Assembly: GCA_945874695.1 (NCBI GenBank)
Contig: CAMCHP010000009.1
Coordinates: 1 to 62,621, forward strand
Direction of reading: 5' to 3'
DNA: 62,621 nucleotides
Source of the DNA: Chryseobacterium gleum
GTDB taxonomy: Bacteria > Bacteroidota > Bacteroidia > Flavobacteriales_D > Sanyastnellaceae
Below are positions 26,650 through 34,218 of this stretch, piece after piece (within the stretch, counting starts at the first letter, position 1; every line of letters starts with the position of its first letter). A program made the position numbers and the translations under genes. The notes beneath the pieces are model-generated. The model saw only the letters and a list, made by a program, of their open reading frames with translations. It searched no databases and had not been told where the DNA came from.

Positions 26650-26816
26650 TTCTCAGGAGAGGTCCGTTCCCGGTCAGCTTCATTGCTCAAGGCACTTTTG
26701 CCGGCTTTCTTCAGAACGGAACGAACAAAATAAACTCCTGAAGAGGAACACACCATCGTCTAAGATTACGTGGATCACCGAAATGGTGAACTGGTGTTGT
26801 TCTGCAAAGACAATCC
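26650..26816 (+). promoter_or_regulatory. Long structured 5' leader of desaturase 2
   Basis: TCAGGAG (26653-26659) pairs with CTCCTGA (26735-26741). Inside, CCGTTC (26664-26669) pairs with GAACGG (26714-26719), and a small GGCA/TGCC hairpin sits around 26691-26702. Nearer the start codon TCACC and GGTGA flank GAAAT (about 26776-26790). Such a leader is unusual here, since most genes in the window have short leaders. A temperature- or ligand-responsive element is an attractive guess for a desaturase gene; an independent small RNA is the alternative. Confidence 0.45.
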
Positions 26817-27920
26817 ATGGCATTTCAACGTTACCGCTTTACGCCTTCAGCTGATGCTGAATTCGTAAAAACACTCAAAGCCCGAGTTGATCAGTATTTT
26901 AAGAACAATGACATCACCCGTCATGCGAATGCGCAAATGGTCGTGAAAACAATTGCCGTGTTCACTATGGCTTTGGCTCCTTTGATTATCATGCTCACCG
27001 GCGTGATCACAAACATCGGTTTGCTCTTCGCCCTTTGGATCATCATGGGCGTTGGTATGGCAGCCATAGGAACCAATGTGATGCACGATGCACTCCATGG
27101 ATCCTATTCACGCAACCCCAAAGTGAATAAATGGATTGGGCAATCCATTCGTTTTCTCGGCGCAAGTGGTCACATGTGGACGATTCAGCACAACGTGCTC
27201 CACCACTCTTTCACCAACATGGAGCATGCCGATGAAGACATCGACGCTCCTTCAATTCTGCGATTTAGCCCGCACCAACCTTTGAAGAAAATTCACCGCT
27301 ACCAATTCATTTATGCGTGGTTTCTTTACGGATTAAGCACTTTGCTCTGGACAACCATCAAAGACTTCAATGCCGTGAATCGCTACCGTAAAATGGGCTT
27401 GCTCAATTCCGGTAAAGACTTCCGTAAGGCCTTTACCGATATCGTTGTTTGGAAGATCATCTACTATGTTTACCTCTTGGTTCTCCCTTTGATTTTCATA
27501 CCTGCTCCATGGTGGGCCATTGTGATGATGTACATAACGATGCATTTCGTGATGGGCTTTTTGCTCAGCGTTGTGTTTCAAGCAGCACACGTGGTTCCTG
27601 AAACAGAATTTACCTCAGTTGAAGATGGCAACGCCATGAAACGCAGCTGGCATGTGCACCAATTACTCACGACAGCGAACTTCGCCACAGGGAGCAAGGT
27701 GGTGACTTGGTTTACAGGTGCATTGAACTACCAAATTGAACACCACTTATTCCCGAATATTTGCCATGTGCATTACCCGCGCATTGCGCCAATCGTAAGG
27801 GAAACTGCACGGGAATTTCAGATCCCGTATCACAACAAATCAAATTTTTGGTCGGCTGTGCGTGCGCACGCTCGCATGCTTCGCGACCTCGGAAAATCTA
27901 ATCAACAGGCAGCCGCCTAA
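26817..27920 (+). CDS. Membrane fatty-acid desaturase, second paralog
   Basis: 367 residues, clearly homologous along its length to the desaturase at 16884. His boxes: HDALH in VMHDALHGSYS, HNVLHH in QHNVLHHSFTN, QIEHH in LNYQIEHHLFP. Hydrophobic pairs near residues 45-90 and 215-260. No cytochrome b5 domain. The two copies probably differ in substrate or in regulation: this one alone carries a long structured leader. ATG 26817 is used (MAFQRYRFTPSAD); the frame has no good alternative. Confidence 0.92.
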   Translation: MAFQRYRFTPSADAEFVKTLKARVDQYFKNNDITRHANAQMVVKTIAVFTMALAPLIIMLTGVITNIGLLFALWIIMGVGMAAIGTNVMHDALHGSYSRNPKVNKWIGQSIRFLGASGHMWTIQHNVLHHSFTNMEHADEDIDAPSILRFSPHQPLKKIHRYQFIYAWFLYGLSTLLWTTIKDFNAVNRYRKMGLLNSGKDFRKAFTDIVVWKIIYYVYLLVLPLIFIPAPWWAIVMMYITMHFVMGFLLSVVFQAAHVVPETEFTSVEDGNAMKRSWHVHQLLTTANFATGSKVVTWFTGALNYQIEHHLFPNICHVHYPRIAPIVRETAREFQIPYHNKSNFWSAVRAHARMLRDLGKSNQQAAA

Positions 27921-27979
27921 ATCGAATTTACACAGGTGAAGCGTTGTGTGCATGTGCACCCTTTGTTTCACTACAAACC

Positions 27980-29602
27980 ATGCTCATGCATACAACATCC
28001 AATAACAACACCCGTAATTCTGGCGGAGCCGGAGCGGGTGCAAAAAAGCGCAAGTTCTCAGGAAACGCGTCAAATGCCAACAGCCGAAAAGGGGCTAACC
28101 CCTTCAAAGGCAAGCCTTCAAACGACAGCCGTTCAAATGATGGCCGTTCGTTCGAAAACCGTTCAAATGACGGACGTTCTAACGAAGGACGCTCTTTCGA
28201 AAGCCGACCAAATTCAGGTCGCTCAAACGAAGGACGCGCATTCGAGAGCCGTTCAAACGAAGGCCGTTCAAATGATGGTCGATCTTTTGAGAGCCGCTCA
28301 AACGAAGGCCGTTCAAATGAAGGTCGTTCTTTCGAGGGCCGTTCAAACGAGGGTCGCTCAAATGGTGGCCGCTCTTTCGAAAGCCGTTCAAACAGCAGCC
28401 GTCCAGGTGGCAACCGTTCAAACGACGGTCGTTCCAAAGACTGGCGCGGCCAAAAGGCTGGTGCTGGCAAAAAGAGCCGCAAGCAAAAAGGTTCTGAAAT
28501 CGATCTCGATCGTTTGGTAAAACGTGCCAAGCAAACGGAGGCTCCAAAGCCATATGTTGCTTCACGCACATTCCAAGAGTTCCCGTTGAGCCACAAGGTG
28601 AAAATGGCTTTGTCGATTCGCGGCTACGTTAACCCGACAGAGATCCAAGACCGCAGCATCGACGATGCACTTGCTGGTCGCGACCTCATCGGAATCGCAC
28701 AAACAGGCACAGGAAAAACTGCCGCTTTCCTTATTCCAATCATCGACCGTTACTTGCAACGCAACGCACCGAACACGGCCCTTATTATGGTGCCAACTCG
28801 TGAACTTGCGGTTCAGGTTCTTGATGAATTCAACGCTTTGACCAAAAAGATGAACCTTCATGCTTTGAAGGTGATTGGTGGTACGAGCTTGTTCCACGAC
28901 TTCAATGGCTTGCGTCGCAAACCAGATGTCGTGATCGGAACACCTGGCCGTTTGGTCGATCTTGCTGACCGTGGTGCTTTGCACCTCGAAGATTTCGAAG
29001 TGTTGGTGATCGACGAGTTTGACCGCATGCTTGACATGGGCTTTAGCAAAGATGTAATGCAACTTTCAGAGGCCATGAAAAACCGCAAACAGACCATGCT
29101 TTTCTCAGCTACAGTTGATAAGTCTATCCAACAATTCGTTGAGAAATTGGTGACTGACCCTGCAGAGGTTCGGGTTACCACAGGCTTGTCGTCAGCAGAC
29201 AATGTTGATCAAGACATTATTTACCCTGTTCAAGGTGAAGATCGCTTCGACACTTTGGTGCGCATGTTGCAAAACCCTGAGTTTGAGCGCGTGATCTTAT
29301 TTGCTGAAACACGTCACAAAGTTCACCGTTTGGCAGGGCGTTTGTTGAAAGAGAACATTTCAGCCGAGTGCATCCACGGTGATAAAACGCAAAGTGCCCG
29401 TCAAACAGCATTGAATCGCTTCAAACGCGGAAATTCGCAAGTGTTGGTGGCTACTGACGTTGCTGCTCGTGGAATTGACGTAGATGATGTAACGCACGTA
29501 ATCAACTACGAAGTACCGCGCACATACGATAGCTATATTCACCGCATCGGTCGTACTGGCCGTGCTGGTAAAACAGGTATCGCTTTGACTTTCATTGATT
29601 GA
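27980..29602 (+). CDS. DEAD-box RNA helicase (RhlE-like) with repetitive basic N-tail
   Basis: 540 residues from ATG 27980; ATG 27986 and an upstream ATG at 27944 are alternatives. Residues 1-175 are a low-complexity tail of SNEGR/SNDGR/SFESR units, rich in Arg, Ser and Gly. The helicase core follows: Q motif TEIQDRS, I AQTGTGKT, Ia PTRELAVQ, II DEFD (not DEAD), III SAT, VI HRIGRTGRAG. It ends shortly after motif VI, so the usual basic C-terminal tail is effectively moved to the N-terminus. RhlE-type helicases act in ribosome assembly and RNA turnover, often under cold. Next to a desaturase, a cold-response role fits (inference). Confidence 0.92.
   Translation: MLMHTTSNNNTRNSGGAGAGAKKRKFSGNASNANSRKGANPFKGKPSNDSRSNDGRSFENRSNDGRSNEGRSFESRPNSGRSNEGRAFESRSNEGRSNDGRSFESRSNEGRSNEGRSFEGRSNEGRSNGGRSFESRSNSSRPGGNRSNDGRSKDWRGQKAGAGKKSRKQKGSEIDLDRLVKRAKQTEAPKPYVASRTFQEFPLSHKVKMALSIRGYVNPTEIQDRSIDDALAGRDLIGIAQTGTGKTAAFLIPIIDRYLQRNAPNTALIMVPTRELAVQVLDEFNALTKKMNLHALKVIGGTSLFHDFNGLRRKPDVVIGTPGRLVDLADRGALHLEDFEVLVIDEFDRMLDMGFSKDVMQLSEAMKNRKQTMLFSATVDKSIQQFVEKLVTDPAEVRVTTGLSSADNVDQDIIYPVQGEDRFDTLVRMLQNPEFERVILFAETRHKVHRLAGRLLKENISAECIHGDKTQSARQTALNRFKRGNSQVLVATDVAARGIDVDDVTHVINYEVPRTYDSYIHRIGRTGRAGKTGIALTFID
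28116..28440 (+). repeat. In-frame tandem repeat region of the helicase tail
   Basis: About 27 tandem 12- to 15-nt units encoding RSNEG, RSNDG and RSFES, with runs of TTCAAACGAAGGCCG-like sequence. Such arrays change length by slippage while keeping frame, since units are multiples of three. Confidence 0.75.
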
Positions 29603-29620
29603 TTCTCAATCACACACAAA

Positions 29621-29650
29621 AAAAGAAAGGGGCTCACGCCCCTTTCTTTT
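29621..29650 (+). terminator. Terminator after the DEAD-box gene
   Basis: AAAAGAAAGGGGC (29621-29633), loop TCAC, GCCCCTTTC plus a long T-run (29638-29654), 19 nt after the stop. Confidence 0.88.
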
Positions 29651-29663
29651 TTTTGTACTTCAT

Positions 29664-29828
29664 TCAACTGCCAGTCAGCTCCCGTAAACGCAACAAGGCC
29701 TGCGTGCGTTCGCTCACGTCGCGCTTACTGAAGAGGTGCCGCAAATGCATCCTCACTATTTTCACCGAAATAAACAACCGATCAACAATCTCATATCCGT
29801 GCTTCTTTAGCGAAAAAACTCCATAATA
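29664..29828 (-). pseudogene. Remnant of a LuxR/NarL-type helix-turn-helix gene
   Basis: On the minus strand an open stretch reads GYEIVDRLFISVKIVRMHLR, then HLFSKRDVSERTQALLRLRE and a stop at 29664. This matches the DNA-binding helices of LuxR-type regulators (consensus like EIADxLFISVxTVRxHLxNIxxKL). It is cut upstream by a stop at 29829-29831, has no start codon or receiver domain, and the usual T of VxTVR is I. I read it as the 3' end of a decayed response regulator. Confidence 0.65.
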
Positions 29829-29890
29829 CTACCTCACCAAAAAGCGTCTAACCGTCAAACAGGTCAGCCAGATGCAACTTGGATCTACCA

Positions 29891-30847
29891 ATGAAGCGAT
29901 ATTCCTTCACCTTGCAGTACCTTCGCAACATGTCAAAAATTTCTCGAGACCGTTTCACTGAAGTGATCGCGCTTTCTGCACTCACCGTGCTGAAATCCAT
30001 AGACAAAGAAGCACTCTACGATGTGCATCAATTGCGGCAGTACGGAATCAACGAAGAAATATTCAAAAGCAAAACCGATGGAAAACGCTTTTTCATAGTT
30101 GCATCAGGTCGGTTCTTACTTCAATTGGGAAACGGTCGATCTAAAAACCTTACTTCAGGCGAACTCATCGGAGAAATCGCTGCATTCACAAATCACGAGC
30201 GACTCGGAACACTCATTGCCGCTAGCGAAGGGGCTGAATTACTGGTGTTTACACGCAGTGATCTCGAAAACCGAGGTTTATTGCCTCCAGTTACCTCCCC
30301 CACCCTCATTGGAGTGATCTTCTCACGCACCGTCGATTACTTGCATGAGCTCCTTGACAACAGCACCGAAACACTCTTAGAACGCGGCGAAGGCGAGCAC
30401 ATTGAGTTTAAAGAGGGTGCGAACAATCCGAATATTCTGAAATCAATTGCAGCCTTTCTCAATACAAGCGGTGGAATATTGCTAATTGGTGTTACCGATG
30501 CTGCCGAAACCCTCGGTATTCCTGACTATTCAGTAAGTGGCGCCGATAAATTCGACCAAGATCTCCGCAACCTTATCCGCGAAAAAATTGGGAGCCACGC
30601 CTTAGCATTCATCCGCTTCTCACACGGGAAATACCGTGGAAAGGGCATTTACCGCATCGATTGCGCAGTTGCCGACCAACCACAATTTCTGAAAGAGACC
30701 AAAGGCATCGCAGGTGAAGCGTTCTACATCCGCAGCGGGTCAACCAACCAACAACTTGATTTCAGAGCGGCATTGCATTATATCGCACGCCGGTTCCCCA
30801 ACGAACTTTTCAATACAACGCACGCTTCCGATGGAAAAATCAGTTGA
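29891..30847 (+). CDS. Cyclic-nucleotide-fold plus AlbA_2 (Schlafen-like) protein
   Basis: 318 residues from ATG 29891; ATG 29930 is equally possible, and a TACCTTCG box just before it would make that one nearly leaderless. Residues about 25-130 look like a CRP-type effector domain (FFIVASGRFLLQLG, SGELIGEIAAF). From about 165 comes ERGEGEHIEFKEG, then LLIGVTDA and FYIRSGSTNQQL, the AlbA_2/Schlafen putative nucleic-acid-binding domain. The fusion suggests a cytoplasmic sensor whose ligand-binding half controls an RNA- or DNA-binding half; no crp HTH is present. Its end overlaps the next gene's start by 17 nt. Confidence 0.78.
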   Translation: MKRYSFTLQYLRNMSKISRDRFTEVIALSALTVLKSIDKEALYDVHQLRQYGINEEIFKSKTDGKRFFIVASGRFLLQLGNGRSKNLTSGELIGEIAAFTNHERLGTLIAASEGAELLVFTRSDLENRGLLPPVTSPTLIGVIFSRTVDYLHELLDNSTETLLERGEGEHIEFKEGANNPNILKSIAAFLNTSGGILLIGVTDAAETLGIPDYSVSGADKFDQDLRNLIREKIGSHALAFIRFSHGKYRGKGIYRIDCAVADQPQFLKETKGIAGEAFYIRSGSTNQQLDFRAALHYIARRFPNELFNTTHASDGKIS

Positions 30848-32042
30848 TCTTGTTGTGATTGGCGGCGGTGCAGCCGGATTTTTCGGCGCCATTCGCGCAG
30901 CTGAACTGTATCCAAATGCGAAAATTGTAATCCTCGAAAAGTCGTCACGCGTACTCGATAAGGTGCGCATCTCGGGGGGCGGACGCTGCAACGTCACCCA
31001 CGGCTGCTTTGACCCTGCTGAGTTGGTGCAGTATTACCCACGCGGCAAACGGGAGCTCCTTGGTCCATTTCACCGCTTCTTATGTGGCGACATGATGGCT
31101 TGGCTCGATGCACGCGGTGTTGAAACCAAAATTGAAGATGATGGGCGCGTTTTCCCGGTCAGTGACCGCAGCGAAAGCATTACAAATTGCTTCGAAAATG
31201 AGGCCCAAAGACTGAAAATTGATGTTATCACGCGTTGCGGTGTCACCGATTTGCAAGCTCATGGTGACCAGTGGCAGGTCACAACGCCAGGAGACCGCTA
31301 TTTAACGCCAAAAGTCTTGATCACCACAGGCAGCAGTCCTGCATTTTGGGAGCTCCTCAGTAAACTCGGGATCAGCATGGTCAGCCCTGTTCCTTCCTTG
31401 TTCACTTTCAACTGCAAGCACCCGCTGCTCAAGAACCTGATGGGGGTTAGCCTTCCGGTTGCAAACCTCCGCATCGAAGGCAGCCGCTTAGATGCGAGCG
31501 GTCCGCTGCTGATCACCCACTGGGGAATGAGTGGCCCTGCCGTACTGCGCCTTTCAGCCTGGGGGGCCCGCGAGCTCGCGCAACGCAACTATCAATTCAC
31601 CTTGATTGCCGACTTCACCGGTGACACTGATGTGCACACATGGGTGCACGAACGCCGAACCCACGACGGGAAGAAAAAAGTCATGAACACTCCCTTTCCG
31701 AACATTTCAAAGCGGCTGTGGGAACGCATGGTCGAAATCGCTGAAGTGGGCGATTTGAACTGGGGCGACCTGCAAAAAAGCGTCATCGAAGCCTTGGTTG
31801 AGGTGCTTTCAGCCTGTCGGCTGGATGTGAATGGAAAAAGTACCTTCAAAGACGAATTCGTGACCGCTGGCGGTGTTGAGCTCTCTGAAATCAATTTCAA
31901 AACGATGGAGCATCAACGCTTGCGCGGCTTGCATTTCGCGGGCGAGGTACTCAACATCGATGCCATTACTGGTGGCTTCAATTTTCAGGCTGCGTGGACC
32001 ACTTCATACATCGCTGCGGAGGCTTGTGGATCGCCCCATTAA
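30831..32042 (+). CDS. BaiN/HI0933-like FAD-dependent oxidoreductase
   Basis: 403 residues from ATG 30831 (MEKSVDLVVIGGGAAG); the frame is open further upstream but the Rossmann motif defines the start. FAD-binding GGGAAG is at 11-16, then LEKSSRVLDKVRISGGGRCN, the hallmark of the HI0933/YhiN family, and the C-terminal GEVLNIDAITGGFNFQAAW. Substrate unknown; the related BaiN reduces bile-acid intermediates in Clostridium. Overlaps the upstream gene by 17 nt. A hairpin repeat lies at 31807-31827. Confidence 0.93.
   Translation: MEKSVDLVVIGGGAAGFFGAIRAAELYPNAKIVILEKSSRVLDKVRISGGGRCNVTHGCFDPAELVQYYPRGKRELLGPFHRFLCGDMMAWLDARGVETKIEDDGRVFPVSDRSESITNCFENEAQRLKIDVITRCGVTDLQAHGDQWQVTTPGDRYLTPKVLITTGSSPAFWELLSKLGISMVSPVPSLFTFNCKHPLLKNLMGVSLPVANLRIEGSRLDASGPLLITHWGMSGPAVLRLSAWGARELAQRNYQFTLIADFTGDTDVHTWVHERRTHDGKKKVMNTPFPNISKRLWERMVEIAEVGDLNWGDLQKSVIEALVEVLSACRLDVNGKSTFKDEFVTAGGVELSEINFKTMEHQRLRGLHFAGEVLNIDAITGGFNFQAAWTTSYIAAEACGSPH
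31807..31827 (-). repeat. Dispersed GNNA-loop hairpin repeat, copy 5
   Basis: Minus strand: CATCC, A, GCC, loop GACA, GGC, T, GAAA. Stem CAGCC/GGCTG. Inside the flavoprotein gene. Confidence 0.7.
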
Positions 32043-32095
32043 ACCTTGGCACGCTTTTGGTGTCAAATGAGTATATGCTTTAAAAAAAACAGATC

Positions 32096-32542
32096 ATGAA
32101 AAAGATACTCTTCGTTTTAACGGCCTGCATTTTGTCCGCAGGTGCATTCGCACAAGACGATACCCAAGCTGCCGAAGGAAAGCACAAGCATGCAAAAGGT
32201 GAAGCACGCGCTGATCGCCAAGCTGAACATGAAGCGCGCCAAGCAAAGCATTTCGATGAAATGCGCACAGCCCTTGACCTCACCGAAGTGCAGGCTGAAC
32301 AAATGAAAGCCATTCACGAAAAATACCAAGCCGAGCGCCGCAGCATTAAACAAGCTCAGCGTGAGCAGAAAGATGCGATGAAGGCCCAGCTGAAAGCCCT
32401 CAACGAACGTCAAAAGGCAGAGGTTGATCAGCTACTCACTCCCGAACAGCGTAAAAAACTTGCCATCTACAAAGAAGAGCAACGCGAACAGCGCGAACAA
32501 CGTAGGCATGAGCGCGAAACGGTCCCTGTTCCAGGAAAGTAA
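32096..32542 (+). CDS. Small periplasmic Spy/CpxP-like protein
   Basis: 148 residues. Signal peptide MKKILFVLTACILSAGAFAQ. The mature part is helical and very charged, with LDLTEVQAEQMKAIHEKY and LLTPEQRKKL, two LTxxQ-like motifs of the Spy/CpxP family, periplasmic chaperones or stress sensors. A His-rich stretch (GKHKHAKGEARADRQAEHE) could bind metal. Upstream TATGCTTT is a weak promoter candidate. Monocistronic with its own terminator. Confidence 0.82.
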   Translation: MKKILFVLTACILSAGAFAQDDTQAAEGKHKHAKGEARADRQAEHEARQAKHFDEMRTALDLTEVQAEQMKAIHEKYQAERRSIKQAQREQKDAMKAQLKALNERQKAEVDQLLTPEQRKKLAIYKEEQREQREQRRHERETVPVPGK

Positions 32543-32565
32543 AGCTTTGTTCGACTCAAAATTTC

Positions 32566-32597
32566 AAAAGACCTGTCCCTTTTCGGCAGGTCTTTTT
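32566..32597 (+). terminator. Terminator after the Spy-like gene
   Basis: AAAAGACCTG (32566-32575) and CAGGTCTTTT (32587-32596) with a T-run. It overlaps the stop codon of the convergent hydrolase gene. Confidence 0.8.
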
Positions 32598-33390
32598 ATT
32601 TTGTGAAGCGTTGCATGTGCTCAATGCACAGTGCATTGAAGGTGTCAGCACGCTCAATACTCACCACATGCCCGCAACGCGGTACAATTTCATACCTCAC
32701 CGATGCATGTCGCCCAGCGTACAATCGCGCTGGCTCTTTAAACAGGTGATCTTGCTCACCCATCACCATCAAATGGGGAACCTCACAGGGTGCTTCAAAT
32801 AAGGTGCGCAAGGTTTTGTTCAACCCGTAGTACATTGATGTCCACTTCCGAAATTCTTCGGTAGTTAGCGCGCGTGATTCGCGCACAAACACCTCACGTG
32901 AGCGCTGGTGGTTTTTACGCGGCATCATAATGCGCGCGCTCAAGCGATAAAAAGCCGGGTAACCAATCACTTTAGCCAAAGCCAAACTCGTGCTCGCCAA
33001 CACCTTCAATTTTCGGTTCAAACGCACAATGGCTCCTGCATTCACAAGCGAGGCAATGGCCGCAGGACGTTGCAAGTTCATCGTGAGCGCAATTACAGTA
33101 CCGAGTGACACCCCCACAATGTGAACATGCTTCAAGTTGAAATGATCAACCACTTGCCAAATCCGCTCCGCAATCCAATCGAACGAGTAGGTATCATTAT
33201 TAACAGAAATCGGTTGCCCGGCCGACTTTCCATGCCCAGGCAAATCAATCAACAACAAATTATAGGATTCTCGAAAAACGGGCACTTGACGTTTCCAAGT
33301 AACGGTGCTGCCCCCAGCCCCGTGAATCATAAGCAACCAAGGAGCTCCTGGTGCTTCAGCGTAGACTTCATGATGGAGTAAATCGGCCAT
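32596..33390 (-). CDS. Alpha/beta hydrolase
   Basis: 264 residues. Oxyanion motif HGAGGSTVTW near residue 24; nucleophile elbow G-V-S-L-G with Ser; acid in MGEQDHLF; catalytic His in RCGHVVSIE. The fold and length match esterase/lipase or C-C hydrolases (MhpC-like). Substrate cannot be guessed. No signal peptide, so cytoplasmic. A minus-strand TAACTTTG box lies ~45 nt upstream of the start. Confidence 0.9.
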   Translation of the reverse strand: MADLLHHEVYAEAPGAPWLLMIHGAGGSTVTWKRQVPVFRESYNLLLIDLPGHGKSAGQPISVNNDTYSFDWIAERIWQVVDHFNLKHVHIVGVSLGTVIALTMNLQRPAAIASLVNAGAIVRLNRKLKVLASTSLALAKVIGYPAFYRLSARIMMPRKNHQRSREVFVRESRALTTEEFRKWTSMYYGLNKTLRTLFEAPCEVPHLMVMGEQDHLFKEPARLYAGRHASVRYEIVPRCGHVVSIERADTFNALCIEHMQRFTK

Positions 33391-33435
33391 GTTTGATCAA
33401 CTTCTTTTGGGAGCGGCGAAATTTGCACACTGCGA

Positions 33436-33443
33436 CAAAGTTA
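33436..33443 (-). promoter_or_regulatory. -7 box of the hydrolase gene
   Basis: Minus strand TAACTTTG, perfect TAnnTTTG; 45 nt before the start codon at 33390. Confidence 0.45.
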
Positions 33444-33588
33444 CTTGCAATAAACTAAACCACCGTATGAATTGTTCCGCACTTCAAAATACTTTATCAG
33501 GGGTAAGGTGCAAACTTAACGCAGCTAACAAGCGCGATTCAATTGGTTTTCGTAATCTTGGCATCGACCTGCAAAAAACGTAAGTAAC

Positions 33589-34218
33589 ATGCTAGCCCTG
33601 GATGTAAGTTCCATCTATCCAACACTAAAGCGCACGATGGCCGAAAACCTCTACCCGCGCAAATCCATCGCTGTTGATCGATTGAAGACACTCGATGCCT
33701 TGTACCTCGCCCTCCATCCTGCCGTTAGGCAGAAAAACCAAAACCAACTGCTCTTCGTTTGCACGCACAACAGCCGCAGAAGCCACCTCTGTCAGGTTTG
33801 GGCGCAAACGTGGGCATTTGCTGCGGGCTTGTATGATCTTCGCTGCTTTTCAGGGGGCACGGAGGTCACCGAAGTCAACCCCTTTGTGCTCGAAGCGCTC
33901 GTGCAGGACGGATTCAAAATTGCGTCAACGGGCAACGTACACGCCGTGCATTTCAGCGACGACGCTCCGCCGGTCATGTGCTTTTCAAAACGCATCGATG
34001 CCGCCGAAAACCCAAAGGCGAACTTCGTTGCTGTAATGACGTGCAATGAAGCCGATGCGGCTTGTCCGACTGTGCACGGTGCCACCCATCGATTGGCTTT
34101 GCCTTACCGCGATCCAAAAGTCGCTGATCACACACCTGAGCCGGTGTTAACTTACCTGGAGCGCAGCCATGAAATTGCGCGGGAGTTGTATCACGTTTTC
34201 AACGCACATTATGACTGA
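33589..34218 (+). CDS. Low-molecular-weight phosphatase / arsenate-reductase-like protein
   Basis: 209 residues. The signature loop is C58-THNSR-R64-S (CX5R) in LLFVCTHNSRRS, as in thioredoxin-type ArsC and LMW protein-tyrosine phosphatases. The N-terminal 50 residues are additional. The C-terminal part keeps VMTCNEADAACP and PYRDPKVAD, where ArsC has its resolving cysteines. It overlaps the ACR3 gene by 8 nt, which strongly favours arsenate detoxification: reduction of arsenate, then export of arsenite. The N-terminal part contains a hairpin repeat (33715-33735) encoding HPAVRQKNQ. No ArsR is adjacent. Confidence 0.88.
   Translation: MLALDVSSIYPTLKRTMAENLYPRKSIAVDRLKTLDALYLALHPAVRQKNQNQLLFVCTHNSRRSHLCQVWAQTWAFAAGLYDLRCFSGGTEVTEVNPFVLEALVQDGFKIASTGNVHAVHFSDDAPPVMCFSKRIDAAENPKANFVAVMTCNEADAACPTVHGATHRLALPYRDPKVADHTPEPVLTYLERSHEIARELYHVFNAHYD
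33715..33735 (+). repeat. Dispersed GNNA-loop hairpin repeat, copy 6
   Basis: CATCC, T, GCC, loop GTTA, GGC, A, GAAA. Stem CTGCC/GGCAG. In frame it gives HPAVRQK, almost the same peptide as copy 2 (HPAVRRK). Confidence 0.75.

Noticed and set aside
28116..28440. CRISPR-like array
   Set aside because: The spacing is short and in frame with a protein, and there are no distinct spacers.
27936..28596. Long open frames in other frames over the helicase tail
   Set aside because: They arise from the tandem repeat, which keeps all frames open.
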